Source: Imtechella halotolerans | GTDB taxonomy: Bacteria > Bacteroidota > Bacteroidia > Flavobacteriales > Flavobacteriaceae | Length of the DNA: 64,000 nucleotides | Reading direction: 5' to 3' | NCBI RefSeq assembly: GCF_028743515.2 | Contig: NZ_CP117969.2 | Coordinates: 2,327,501 to 2,391,500 of the forward strand | Shown: one piece after another, positions 43,838-52,158 of the stretch | Numbering within the stretch: the stretch's first letter is position 1 | Layout: every line of letters starts with the position of its first letter | The notes under the pieces: model-generated | What the model was told of the DNA's origin: nothing | What the model saw: only the letters and a program-made list of their open reading frames with translations | Database searches by the model: none | Translations under genes and position numbers: made by a program

Positions 43838-45445
43838 CTATTGAAGAGTGAAAGTTTCTTCATAAACCCAATTAGCCCGGACGGTCACCACCGTTGGATA
43901 ATACAGAACCCTTTCTGGCTGTAATTTCTCCAAGTAATTCCCTGTATCCCATACCCTATTATTATTAACATCTTCAATAATTCTTATAAAATATTTAGCT
44001 GGATCCAGATACTCGAAGAGAAATTCACTTTGAAATGACTCCGCATAAATTTCATCCTGTACTTCTCCTTTTTCATTTGTAATTTGAACAATTATAGGAA
44101 ATACCTTTGCATTTGATAACTTAAGCTTTATAGTTCCATAATCAGACAAACTTTTAGTACGAAGTGTGTACTGAAGTGTATCGCTTGATACTCCATAAAA
44201 ATCAGTTAATGCCTCAGGCAACATCTGTAAACGATATACTTGGCTAGGTTCAACTTTAAAATTGAACTGAAGTTTTCTATTATCATCTTTTAAGGTTACA
44301 TCAAAAGGCACGCTTAATGTATCTTTATCAAAGATTTTCATTTTAGATATATCAGTAGCAACAAGAGGTATATTTGAAGACAGAGAAAAAGGAATTTTCA
44401 AGGATAAACTAGAAGATTGAGTATTAGCAATTTGTAAGGAATCTTTCTTTAATTTTTTTAGTTTTACTGTAAAAGTATCTATCTTTTGTTCTTTACCAAC
44501 GGTAAACAATAGTGAATCTACATCCACAGGGGAATACCAAAAGTTTAATGTATCTTTCTTTGGTTCTTTAGTAATGGCATACTTAAAATCCGGTGGTAAT
44601 GGAGAAATTGGGTTAATTTCAATCCCTGCAAGAGTCCCCTCATATCCAAATTGTATACGATTAGAGGCAACTTGAGAAGGACGAATAGCCTTATAATTAT
44701 TAATTTCCTTAAACAATTTTAATTCATAAACTGAATCTGAAGGAACCGAGATTGGTTCTTCCCAAAAAGCAATTTTATCACTTTTTTGATCGTAGAGATA
44801 ATTGGAATTTTTATCTTTTAAAGCACGAAGCAAATACTTCCCGGCCTTTACATTGGAAATTTCAAAATCTCTAAGACTATCAAGTGTATTAGTAACATAT
44901 AATGGACGTTCTTTGAACACTACTGAATCAGAATAAGATTCATTCAATTCATACAGCATAACAGTCACAAAATTATCAGGTTTTTGCTCTAAAGCATCTG
45001 AAATCCTTCCTCTCACTGAAAGTGAATCTATATAAGAACCGGTAGAGAACACATACTTGAAAAAAGGCAATGGATTTCCTTCATTATTATCAGTTACACT
45101 TTGGCCAAAATTAAAAACATAGGTCGTATTTTCTTTTAATGTATCAGAAATTTTTATATCAAAATATTTGGAAGGAACGCCCTGTGGAACAATATCAGGA
45201 AATAAGGTGAGTGGAGGAGAAACAATTAGCTGTTTTTGAATATCCTTAAGTTTGACGAATTCGTCAAATGTTAAACGAATACTCTTGTTTTTAAAATTTG
45301 TTGTCCCTTGTTTAGGATTTGCATCTAAAAGCACAGGAGGAATAGTATCCTTAGCTCCTCCTGTTGGGGTTCCTCTTTTGGCGCAATTAGTTGTGAGTGC
45401 AATAATTACTACCCACATGCATACAACCGTAATGATTTTTTTCAT
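43838..45445 (-). CDS. Ig-like-domain surface lipoprotein
   Basis: 535-residue lipoprotein starting at 45445 with lipobox ALTTNC (Cys21); the frame is open to 45496. Immediately after the lipid Cys comes KRGTPTGGAKDTIPPVLLDANPKQG, the standard opening of a SbsA-type Ig-like (Big_5) domain (about 30-130), with TTYVFNFGQSVTDNNEGN. A second beta-domain of prealbumin-like type (KAGKYLLRALKDKNSNYLYDQ and YFIRIIEDVNNNRVWDTG) follows and recurs near the C-terminus. This protein is conserved in Bacteroidota; function unknown, probably structural at the surface. Confidence 0.85.
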   Translation of the reverse strand: MKKIITVVCMWVVIIALTTNCAKRGTPTGGAKDTIPPVLLDANPKQGTTNFKNKSIRLTFDEFVKLKDIQKQLIVSPPLTLFPDIVPQGVPSKYFDIKISDTLKENTTYVFNFGQSVTDNNEGNPLPFFKYVFSTGSYIDSLSVRGRISDALEQKPDNFVTVMLYELNESYSDSVVFKERPLYVTNTLDSLRDFEISNVKAGKYLLRALKDKNSNYLYDQKSDKIAFWEEPISVPSDSVYELKLFKEINNYKAIRPSQVASNRIQFGYEGTLAGIEINPISPLPPDFKYAITKEPKKDTLNFWYSPVDVDSLLFTVGKEQKIDTFTVKLKKLKKDSLQIANTQSSSLSLKIPFSLSSNIPLVATDISKMKIFDKDTLSVPFDVTLKDDNRKLQFNFKVEPSQVYRLQMLPEALTDFYGVSSDTLQYTLRTKSLSDYGTIKLKLSNAKVFPIIVQITNEKGEVQDEIYAESFQSEFLFEYLDPAKYFIRIIEDVNNNRVWDTGNYLEKLQPERVLYYPTVVTVRANWVYEETFTLQ

Positions 45446-45496
45446 GCGTATGTATTTATGCAAATTAACTACTTTTTTAAGTAATGATGAAATCAA

Positions 45497-45815
45497 TTAG
45501 CATTCCAAAATTTGGGAATAGAACTTTGAAAAAAGTCTACTATCAAACATAATTTTAACAATTAGTTCTTTATTAATAACCTATAAATAGTCCAACAATC
45601 TAAAAGGGAAAAGATTTGGCCCAAAAACAATTATTATATCCAATGAACCTACCCCATAACCTTCCAATGTCAAACCGATATCAATTTTCATATAACCAAA
45701 TTACACATTCAGTATAATGAAAAACTAAATCTGAAGCCGTAAATTACTGATCAACCATTTTTTAAGAAAGAAGAATTTTAGAATATCTTTTAGTATATTT
45801 AGCACGATTTTCACA
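45497..45815. other. Spacer before the coiled-coil membrane protein
   Basis: About 320 bp of A/T-rich sequence with no credible frame. A TATATTTA near 45792 is one base off a -7 box for the plus-strand gene. Nothing else recognised. Confidence 0.3.
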
Positions 45816-46679
45816 ATGCCCGATATGATTTCGTCCCAATTCAGAGAAAGCAAACTACTAATAGGAATCCTAGTGGTTATTTCGGCAATTATTATTACTT
45901 TTTCATATTTCAATTACAAAGAGAATGCTAACCATACACAATTCTTTGAATCTGAAAAGGAGTTTTTAAAGCAAGAATTGTTAACCTTACAAAAAGCAAT
46001 AGAGGCACACCATGGAGACAATTCACCATATACGGCCCAATGGATTACACTCTCCTCTCAGGTTGAGTTATTAATAGACTCACTTAACAACATTCATATT
46101 GATCCTAGTTTATTGATAAAATATAGAAATCGGTTTGCGGTATTTCGTGATCACAAGGTGCGATTGGAAAAACTTAGTGATTCATTACGTATTTCAAATC
46201 AATTCCTGTACTCCCCTTCTGATATCAATAATCTTCGTCTTGTTAGGCAAGTAGAAGGACTTCAAAATTCAACGAAAAGAATTACAGATACCGTGTCGTT
46301 AAGCTTTAGCAATCCAACTGTAACTCCTTATAAGGTTCGACTAAATGGAAACCTTTTAGAAACCAACAGAGCTGCTCGCACAAATAAATTACGTTATTGT
46401 TTTAGTATTTCAGGCAATACTAGAAATCCAATTCCAGAACATTTGGTATACATCCAGATTATAAATCCTAAAGGAATCATTATGGGAGCCCAAGAGGAAA
46501 TCACCTATCAACATACTAGTATTGTTTATAGTGATATTGTTCAATTTGAATATCAAGTTGGCACACTTTCATTATGTGAAGCCCTGCATTTAAGCGAAAA
46601 AGCACTACCTGGCACCTATAAAATACATTTATTCTACCAAGGAAAAATGGTAAGCACTTCACAGTTTACATTAGAATAA
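45816..46679 (+). CDS. Unknown inner-membrane protein with coiled coil
   Basis: 287 residues not recognised as a named family. One membrane helix (about 14-32, LLIGILVVISAIIITFSYF) follows a short cytosolic start, so the rest faces the periplasm. A charged heptad-like region (about 40-115) suggests a coiled coil. A C-terminal strand-rich half (about 170-287) includes YKVRLNGNLLETNRAARTNKLRYCFSI, LVYIQIINPKGIIMGAQEEI and LPGTYKIHLFYQGKMVSTSQF. The last part looks like a transthyretin-like fold that could bind a ligand or partner. It precedes glyS by 42 nt, but glyS has its own promoter, so co-function is not implied. Confidence 0.65.
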   Translation: MPDMISSQFRESKLLIGILVVISAIIITFSYFNYKENANHTQFFESEKEFLKQELLTLQKAIEAHHGDNSPYTAQWITLSSQVELLIDSLNNIHIDPSLLIKYRNRFAVFRDHKVRLEKLSDSLRISNQFLYSPSDINNLRLVRQVEGLQNSTKRITDTVSLSFSNPTVTPYKVRLNGNLLETNRAARTNKLRYCFSISGNTRNPIPEHLVYIQIINPKGIIMGAQEEITYQHTSIVYSDIVQFEYQVGTLSLCEALHLSEKALPGTYKIHLFYQGKMVSTSQFTLE

Positions 46680-46709
46680 TTTTACCCCTCAGATATTAAA
46701 AAATAGCAG

Positions 46710-46717
46710 TATTTTTG
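46710..46717 (+). promoter_or_regulatory. glyS -7 box (leaderless-type position)
   Basis: TATTTTTG ends 4 nt before the glyS ATG at 46722, so the transcript would start at or within a few bases of the start codon. Same geometry as uvrC. No TTG at -33. Confidence 0.45.
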
Positions 46718-46721
46718 CGCT

Positions 46722-48263
46722 ATGGCAAATCAAGACGAACATTTCAAAAAAGTAATAGCTCACGCTAAAGAATATGGATATATTTTCCAATCTAGTGAGA
46801 TTTATGATGGATTAAGCGCTGTTTATGATTATGGACAAAACGGAGCTGAGTTAAAGAAAAATATCCGAGAATATTGGTGGAAAGCAATGGTGCAAATGCA
46901 CGAAAACATCGTAGGAATTGACGCTGCTATTTTTATGCATCCTACCACCTGGAAGGCTTCTGGCCACGTAGATGCATTCAATGATCCATTAATTGACAAC
47001 AAAGACTCAAAAAAAAGATACCGAGCTGATGTATTGGTTGAAGACTATGTAGCCAAAATTGAAGCTAAAATCGAAAAAGAAGTTGAAAAAGCAGCCAAAC
47101 GCTTTGGTGAAGCATTTAACAAAGAACAATTTTTAGAAACCAATACTAAAGTTCTTGAATATCAAGACAAAGCTACATCCATTTTAAAAAGATTAGGTAA
47201 ATCTCTAGAGGAGGAAAACCTTATGGATGTAAAAGCACTAATTGAAGAACTGGAAATTGCTGATCCTGATACTGGATCCAAAAACTGGACTGATGTAAAA
47301 CAGTTTAACCTAATGTTTGGAACAAAACTGGGAGCTACTGCGGAAACAGCTATGGACTTATATCTTCGCCCTGAAACAGCACAAGGAATCTTTGTTAACT
47401 TCCTTAATGTTCAGAAAACGGGTCGTATGAAAATTCCTTTTGGGATTGCACAAACAGGTAAGGCCTTTAGGAATGAAATCGTAGCTCGTCAATTCATTTT
47501 TCGAATGCGAGAATTTGAACAAATGGAGATGCAGTTCTTTATCAAACCAGGAACTCAAAAAGAATGGTATGAACACTGGAAAGAAACACGACTAAAGTGG
47601 CATTTATCTTTGGGAATGGGTGAAAACAATTATCGTTTTCACGACCATGAGAAACTGGCTCATTATGCGGATGCCGCATGTGACATTGAATTTAAATTCC
47701 CTTTCGGTTTTAAAGAATTAGAGGGAATCCATTCACGCACAGATTTCGATTTGGGTAATCATGAAAAATTTTCAGGAAAAAAACTTCAATATTTTGATCC
47801 CGAAGAAAATAAAAGTTACATCCCATATGTACTCGAGACCTCAATTGGACTAGATCGTATGTTTTTGGCTACTTTCTCAAACTCATTAACAGAGGAGATT
47901 CTAGAAGACGGATCAACGAGAACCGTATTGCGTCTGCCCGCTGTACTAGCTCCTACAAAAGCTGCCGTTTTGCCACTTATTAAAAAGGATGGCTTACCAG
48001 AGATAGCTCGTTCAATAATCGATGAACTTAAATGGGACTTCAATGTTACTTACGATGAAAAGGATGCAGTAGGAAGACGATATAGAAGACAGGACGCTGC
48101 TGGGACTCCATTCTGTATTACTGTGGATCACCAAACAAAAGAAGATAATAAAGTCACTATTAGACATAGAGACACTATGGTACAAAAACGTGTGAACATT
48201 ACCGACTTGCGCGAGATTATCCTGCAAGAGGTTGATATGCGCTATTGGTTGCAAAAAATGTAA
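46722..48263 (+). CDS. glyS: Glycyl-tRNA synthetase (alpha2 type)
   Basis: Class II synthetase for glycine, 513 residues, of the single-chain dimeric kind (not alpha-beta). Motif 2 is in FRNEIVARQFIFRMREFEQMEMQFF, motif 3 in IPYVLETSIGLDRMFLA, and the C-terminal anticodon-binding domain includes VLAPTKAAVLPLIKKDGL and AVGRRYRRQDAAGTPFCITVD. Cytosolic. Monocistronic with its own terminator. Confidence 0.97.
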   Translation: MANQDEHFKKVIAHAKEYGYIFQSSEIYDGLSAVYDYGQNGAELKKNIREYWWKAMVQMHENIVGIDAAIFMHPTTWKASGHVDAFNDPLIDNKDSKKRYRADVLVEDYVAKIEAKIEKEVEKAAKRFGEAFNKEQFLETNTKVLEYQDKATSILKRLGKSLEEENLMDVKALIEELEIADPDTGSKNWTDVKQFNLMFGTKLGATAETAMDLYLRPETAQGIFVNFLNVQKTGRMKIPFGIAQTGKAFRNEIVARQFIFRMREFEQMEMQFFIKPGTQKEWYEHWKETRLKWHLSLGMGENNYRFHDHEKLAHYADAACDIEFKFPFGFKELEGIHSRTDFDLGNHEKFSGKKLQYFDPEENKSYIPYVLETSIGLDRMFLATFSNSLTEEILEDGSTRTVLRLPAVLAPTKAAVLPLIKKDGLPEIARSIIDELKWDFNVTYDEKDAVGRRYRRQDAAGTPFCITVDHQTKEDNKVTIRHRDTMVQKRVNITDLREIILQEVDMRYWLQKM

Positions 48264-48303
48264 TCACCGTTTTTCATCTTCCCTGGATTGGGAATCTATA
48301 TAT

Positions 48304-48330
48304 AAACTCCCCGTAAAAAGGGAGTTTTTT
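48304..48330 (+). terminator. glyS terminator
   Basis: AAACTCCC / GGGAGTTT with an 8-nt loop followed by T runs, 41 nt past the stop. Confidence 0.85.
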
Positions 48331-48384
48331 ATCTTTTATTACGAGATAATGATATTTATCATCTAATCTCCTTTAGAGGACCAC

Positions 48385-48392
48385 TAAATTTG
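48385..48392 (+). promoter_or_regulatory. -7 box of the metal-receptor operon (near-leaderless)
   Basis: TAAATTTG ends 5 nt before the GTG at 48398. No ribosome-binding site can fit if transcription starts at the usual 3-7 nt downstream. Confidence 0.45.
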
Positions 48393-48397
48393 TATTC

Positions 48398-48772
48398 GTG
48401 AAATTAGGTATCTTCCATATAGCAATTGGGTTAACTGTATGTATGTTATTTAATGCGCTACGCATGCCTGTCACTTATTTATACTATGAATTAGATCCTG
48501 ATGGTTTTATTGCATTACTATGTGAAAATAAAGACACGCCTGAATTAGAATGCGAAGGAAAATGCGAATTAAAAAAAGTAGCAGAATCATCCACTAACAA
48601 TTCCAAAGAGCCAGCAAAAAGTATTCATTATAAAGAGATTCAACTCTTTGTAGAGTCTATTCCAGAATTTTATTTTCATAACTCATCCATCGATCCAAAA
48701 ACATCGATTAAGTACAGTAATTTGTACACTTTCGCTGCGATAAACAATTGTTTCCATCCTCCAAAAATTTAG
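48398..48772 (+). CDS. Small Cys-motif membrane protein linked to a metal TonB receptor
   Basis: 124 residues with a GTG start, an N-terminal hydrophobic helix (about 3-22) and a Cys group LLCENKDTPELECEGKCELKK (C-x9-C-x3-C), then a polar tail with His and Cys near the end (FAAINNCFHPPKI). The CxGKCxL element recurs, to my knowledge, in small Bacteroidota proteins beside TonB receptors and metal genes, and suggests metal binding at the periplasmic face of the inner membrane. Family unnamed; role inferred from context. 87 nt before the OprC-like receptor and on the same strand, so probably one transcript. Confidence 0.65.
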   Translation: MKLGIFHIAIGLTVCMLFNALRMPVTYLYYELDPDGFIALLCENKDTPELECEGKCELKKVAESSTNNSKEPAKSIHYKEIQLFVESIPEFYFHNSSIDPKTSIKYSNLYTFAAINNCFHPPKI

Positions 48773-48859
48773 TTTAAATCATACATAACATAATACTACT
48801 ATTGGTTGCATTTTGTAACCGACACACATATTTATTGTTTAATTTAAACTAATAATGTA

Positions 48860-50962
48860 ATGAAATATTCGTTACGCATACTACTATGTATGCTATTCAT
48901 TTATAATTCCTATTCTCAGGAAAATACCACTATTGTAATCGACACTACTTATAAAAAATCAATAAAACTAGACGAAGTAATTGTAGTAGGAAATATAAAA
49001 ACTGATCCTGTACTAACATTGGTGTCTCGAAATTACAGCAAACAAATTGTGCAACCTAAAAATGTAACCGACTTATTTAATGACATAAACGGATTCTCAA
49101 TTATCAAAAGAGGTAATTATGCATTAGATCCATCATTTAGAGCTTCCCAATATGAACAACTAAACGTACAATATGATGGTGGAACAAAAGCTATGCACGC
49201 ATGTCCAAACCGCATGGATCCCATTACCACCCATATCATTCCTGAAGAAATTTCTAAAATAGAAATCATAAAAGGCCCATTTTCTGTCCGATATGGCGCC
49301 ACATTTGCAGGAATAATTAATATGGTTACCCATAGACCTGATGCCACAGATAATAAACTTCATGGAAGTATATCAGGTGGATATGAACATAATGGAAATT
49401 CTTTTGTCTCATTACTTCGATTAGAACAAGTTACAAATAATTATGATATTTCTGGTTCATTAGGATATCGTGATTACGGAAACTACAAGGATGGGAACGG
49501 CACAGAAATACCATCATCTTTTAGGAGTACTGATTACAGTATTCGTTTTGGCTACAACCTTACAGAAAATCAGCGGATACAAACACATTGGAGACAATCA
49601 TTTGGAAGAGACGTTCTACATGCCGGATTAGCTATGGACACTGATTATGATGACAGCAGCATTCTTTCTTTAGATTATAAATGGAATGCTATAAGCAATT
49701 CCATTCAAGCATTTACAGCTAAAGTATATTACAGTTATGTTGATCACCTGATGCATAACCTAGACCGTCCAATGGCTAAAATGACAGAATCTATTTCAGC
49801 GGTTGAAGCAACAACTATTGGAGGTAAATTTGAACTTACCTGGATACCGGTAAAATCAATTACAATGTACAGTGGTGTTGATGCATTACTCATCGGAAGA
49901 GATGGAAACCGAAATCGCACTGTAAAAATGATGAATGGAACCCAACTACCAAATCCAATGGAATTTGAAGACAAAATATGGCAGGACGCCTATATTCATG
50001 ATTGGGGATTATTTTCAGAAGCAAAGTGGGCTATTAACCACAAAACAATTCTATCTGCAGGTATTCGATTAGATATAATCACTTCAGAAGCAACAGATCC
50101 AGATCCAGCCTTTGAAGCACTATACAATCTTGATAAAAGAACTGAAAACAACCTAAGCGGTACCGTCTCTTTGAAACATCTTATAAATGATAAATTATCA
50201 TTTGAAACTGCCTATGGAAGGGGTGTCCGATCTGCAAATATGGTAGAACGATTTATAAGTCATTTCAACGTTGGTCAAGATCCTTACGAATATATTGGAA
50301 ACCCTGACTTAAAAGCTGAGATAAACAATCAATGGGAAATTGGGCTAAAAGGTTGGCAACCTCTAGAAGGAATAATCAACCGATTAGGTTTTTCTACAGC
50401 TGTTTACTATTCACATTTCGAAAATTATATTGTAGCTATCATTGATGAAACTAAAACACGAAAATATAATCCTTCTTCGCCTCCAATCCATCCAAAAGTA
50501 TTTCAAAACTTGAATAAAGCCTTTAAAACTGGTTTTGAAATAATGGGAGAAATCGGATTTACTAATGATATTAGTATGAAGCTAGAAATGGCCTATGTAT
50601 ATTCTAGAAACAAAGATTTACACGAATCTTTACCATTAACTCCTCCACTCACTACAAAACTATTCTTTGGAGTAGAAAAAGAAAAATGGTGGGCGAATAT
50701 CCAATGGAACCTTGTTTCAAAACAGCCTAAAATTGCTCAAAGTTTTGGTGAAATATCAACCAAAGGGTATCAAACCATGGACATGAAATTTGGAATTAAA
50801 CCTTTGAAAAACATAACTTTAGGAGCAGCAGTTCTAAATACGTTTGACACCACCTATAACAACCACCTTAACTTCTCCTTTACTAATCAAGCAGATTTTA
50901 GTAGAGTACCTATTACAGATCCTGGGAGAAATATAACGGCATTCCTACAATATCAATTTTAA
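48860..50962 (+). CDS. TonB-dependent receptor of the copper (OprC/NosA) type
   Basis: 700-residue outer-membrane receptor without the CarboxypepD leader domain. Signal peptide ends NSYSQ. Plug motifs: VTDLFNDINGFSIIKRG, IEIIKGPFSVRYGATFAGIINMVTHRP. The notable part is HACPNRMDPITTH with Cys115-xxx-Met119, and farther on His296-x-Met298 (DHLMHN). A CxxxM plus HxM set forms the Cu(I) site described for OprC, and the about 180-residue spacing seen here is the one I recall. It ends with aromatic FLQYQF. So copper uptake is predicted, by established family knowledge plus sequence. The preceding Cys-motif gene and the convergent RND pump support metal traffic. Confidence 0.85.
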   Translation: MKYSLRILLCMLFIYNSYSQENTTIVIDTTYKKSIKLDEVIVVGNIKTDPVLTLVSRNYSKQIVQPKNVTDLFNDINGFSIIKRGNYALDPSFRASQYEQLNVQYDGGTKAMHACPNRMDPITTHIIPEEISKIEIIKGPFSVRYGATFAGIINMVTHRPDATDNKLHGSISGGYEHNGNSFVSLLRLEQVTNNYDISGSLGYRDYGNYKDGNGTEIPSSFRSTDYSIRFGYNLTENQRIQTHWRQSFGRDVLHAGLAMDTDYDDSSILSLDYKWNAISNSIQAFTAKVYYSYVDHLMHNLDRPMAKMTESISAVEATTIGGKFELTWIPVKSITMYSGVDALLIGRDGNRNRTVKMMNGTQLPNPMEFEDKIWQDAYIHDWGLFSEAKWAINHKTILSAGIRLDIITSEATDPDPAFEALYNLDKRTENNLSGTVSLKHLINDKLSFETAYGRGVRSANMVERFISHFNVGQDPYEYIGNPDLKAEINNQWEIGLKGWQPLEGIINRLGFSTAVYYSHFENYIVAIIDETKTRKYNPSSPPIHPKVFQNLNKAFKTGFEIMGEIGFTNDISMKLEMAYVYSRNKDLHESLPLTPPLTTKLFFGVEKEKWWANIQWNLVSKQPKIAQSFGEISTKGYQTMDMKFGIKPLKNITLGAAVLNTFDTTYNNHLNFSFTNQADFSRVPITDPGRNITAFLQYQF

Positions 50963-50963
50963 T

Positions 50964-50991
50964 AAAAAGAGAGCCATATGGCTCTCTTTTT
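50964..50991. terminator. Bidirectional terminator between receptor and adaptor genes
   Basis: AAAAAGAGAGCC / GGCTCTCTTTTT, 12-bp stem with a 4-nt ATAT loop, between convergent stops at 50962 and 51002. Confidence 0.9.
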
Positions 50992-51001
50992 TTACATTAT
51001 T

Positions 51002-52153
51002 TTAGTGGTCATGTCCACCTGTATCATCTCCTGAAATCATTTCATTCGCTCCAACTCTAAGAAAAATAGTTCCTTCGGGTATGGAAGAAGTTATTTCTAC
51101 CCAATTTTCAGTACGTTCTCCAACTTGAACTTCCATTTTTTCAAAACTATAACCCTTCGAAGACTGCTCCTTTTGAACTAAAACCCAATGAATACCATCA
51201 ACATCAATTACTGCAGACGCAGGTAATGCCAAAGCTTTTCGCTCTGAAATGAACACCTCGGCTTCAACAAACATTCCTGCGGCAAAATGTACTTTATCTT
51301 CTTCTCTTAAATGACCATGGATCGTAATAGTACGTGTTTTTCCATCAACGGACGTTCCTACGAGGTAGACATCAGCGTCGTACATTTCATTGCCTGCTTC
51401 AGGAACCCTAAATGAAATATGCTGTCCTTTTTTTAATTGCAATATATCTTTCTCAAAAACTTGCAATTCCACATGCATATGGGAGACATCCATTAATTCC
51501 ATAATTTCATCAGAAGGCGAAACATAAGTTCCATTAGATACTGAAACACTAGTAACATTTCCTTCGATAGGAGACCTTAAAGAGATCAACGAAGTAAAAT
51601 TACCTTGAGCAACTGTGGAAGGATTAATGGAGAGTAATTCTAACTTTTTAGACAAACCTTGCTGTAGTGCTATAGCCTTCTTATAATCACTTTCCGCTTT
51701 CAAAAAATTCTTTTGGGAAGTAATATTTTCGGCAATTAGTGCACGCTGTCTCTCGAATTCAGATTTAAGAAATGTCAATTCCTCAGTTATTTCCATATAC
51801 TCTTGTTGCAAGGTTACAAATTCTGTATTTTCGAGAGTAACTACCATTTGACCTTTTCGTACCTTATCACCTACGAGCAATGGACTGTTCTTAATATACC
51901 CCCCCATGAAAGTACGAATGGAGGCCCTATTTTGAGGGGGAACGTCCAAATATCCATTGGCAGCAATTTTCTTTGGAAATATAGCCTCCTGCAAAGTTCC
52001 AACCTCCATTTGTCCTAGACTAAATTGATCATTGCTAACAATTATTAATGTTTCCTCAGCACTAGTAACTTCCTCTGAAACAACCTCCTTCTTAGTTTGA
52101 CCACATGCCAAAATGAAAAAGGATAAGCATATATAATAGAATTTTTTATTCAT
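51002..52153 (-). CDS. RND efflux periplasmic adaptor lipoprotein (CzcB/CusB-like)
   Basis: 383-residue membrane-fusion protein with lipobox FILACG (Cys17). A lipoyl half-motif with RTFMGGYIKNSPLLVGDKVRKGQMVVTLEN, a helical hairpin (about 115-180), the second lipoyl half LRSPIEGNVTSVSVSNGTYVS and the beta-barrel (VELQVFEKDILQLKKGQ) are in order. The tail ends GGHDH, a probable metal-binding end as in divalent-cation adaptors. It starts 5 nt after the pump gene, third in the operon. Confidence 0.92.
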   Translation of the reverse strand: MNKKFYYICLSFFILACGQTKKEVVSEEVTSAEETLIIVSNDQFSLGQMEVGTLQEAIFPKKIAANGYLDVPPQNRASIRTFMGGYIKNSPLLVGDKVRKGQMVVTLENTEFVTLQQEYMEITEELTFLKSEFERQRALIAENITSQKNFLKAESDYKKAIALQQGLSKKLELLSINPSTVAQGNFTSLISLRSPIEGNVTSVSVSNGTYVSPSDEIMELMDVSHMHVELQVFEKDILQLKKGQHISFRVPEAGNEMYDADVYLVGTSVDGKTRTITIHGHLREEDKVHFAAGMFVEAEVFISERKALALPASAVIDVDGIHWVLVQKEQSSKGYSFEKMEVQVGERTENWVEITSSIPEGTIFLRVGANEMISGDDTGGHDH

Positions 52154-52158
52154 CGATA

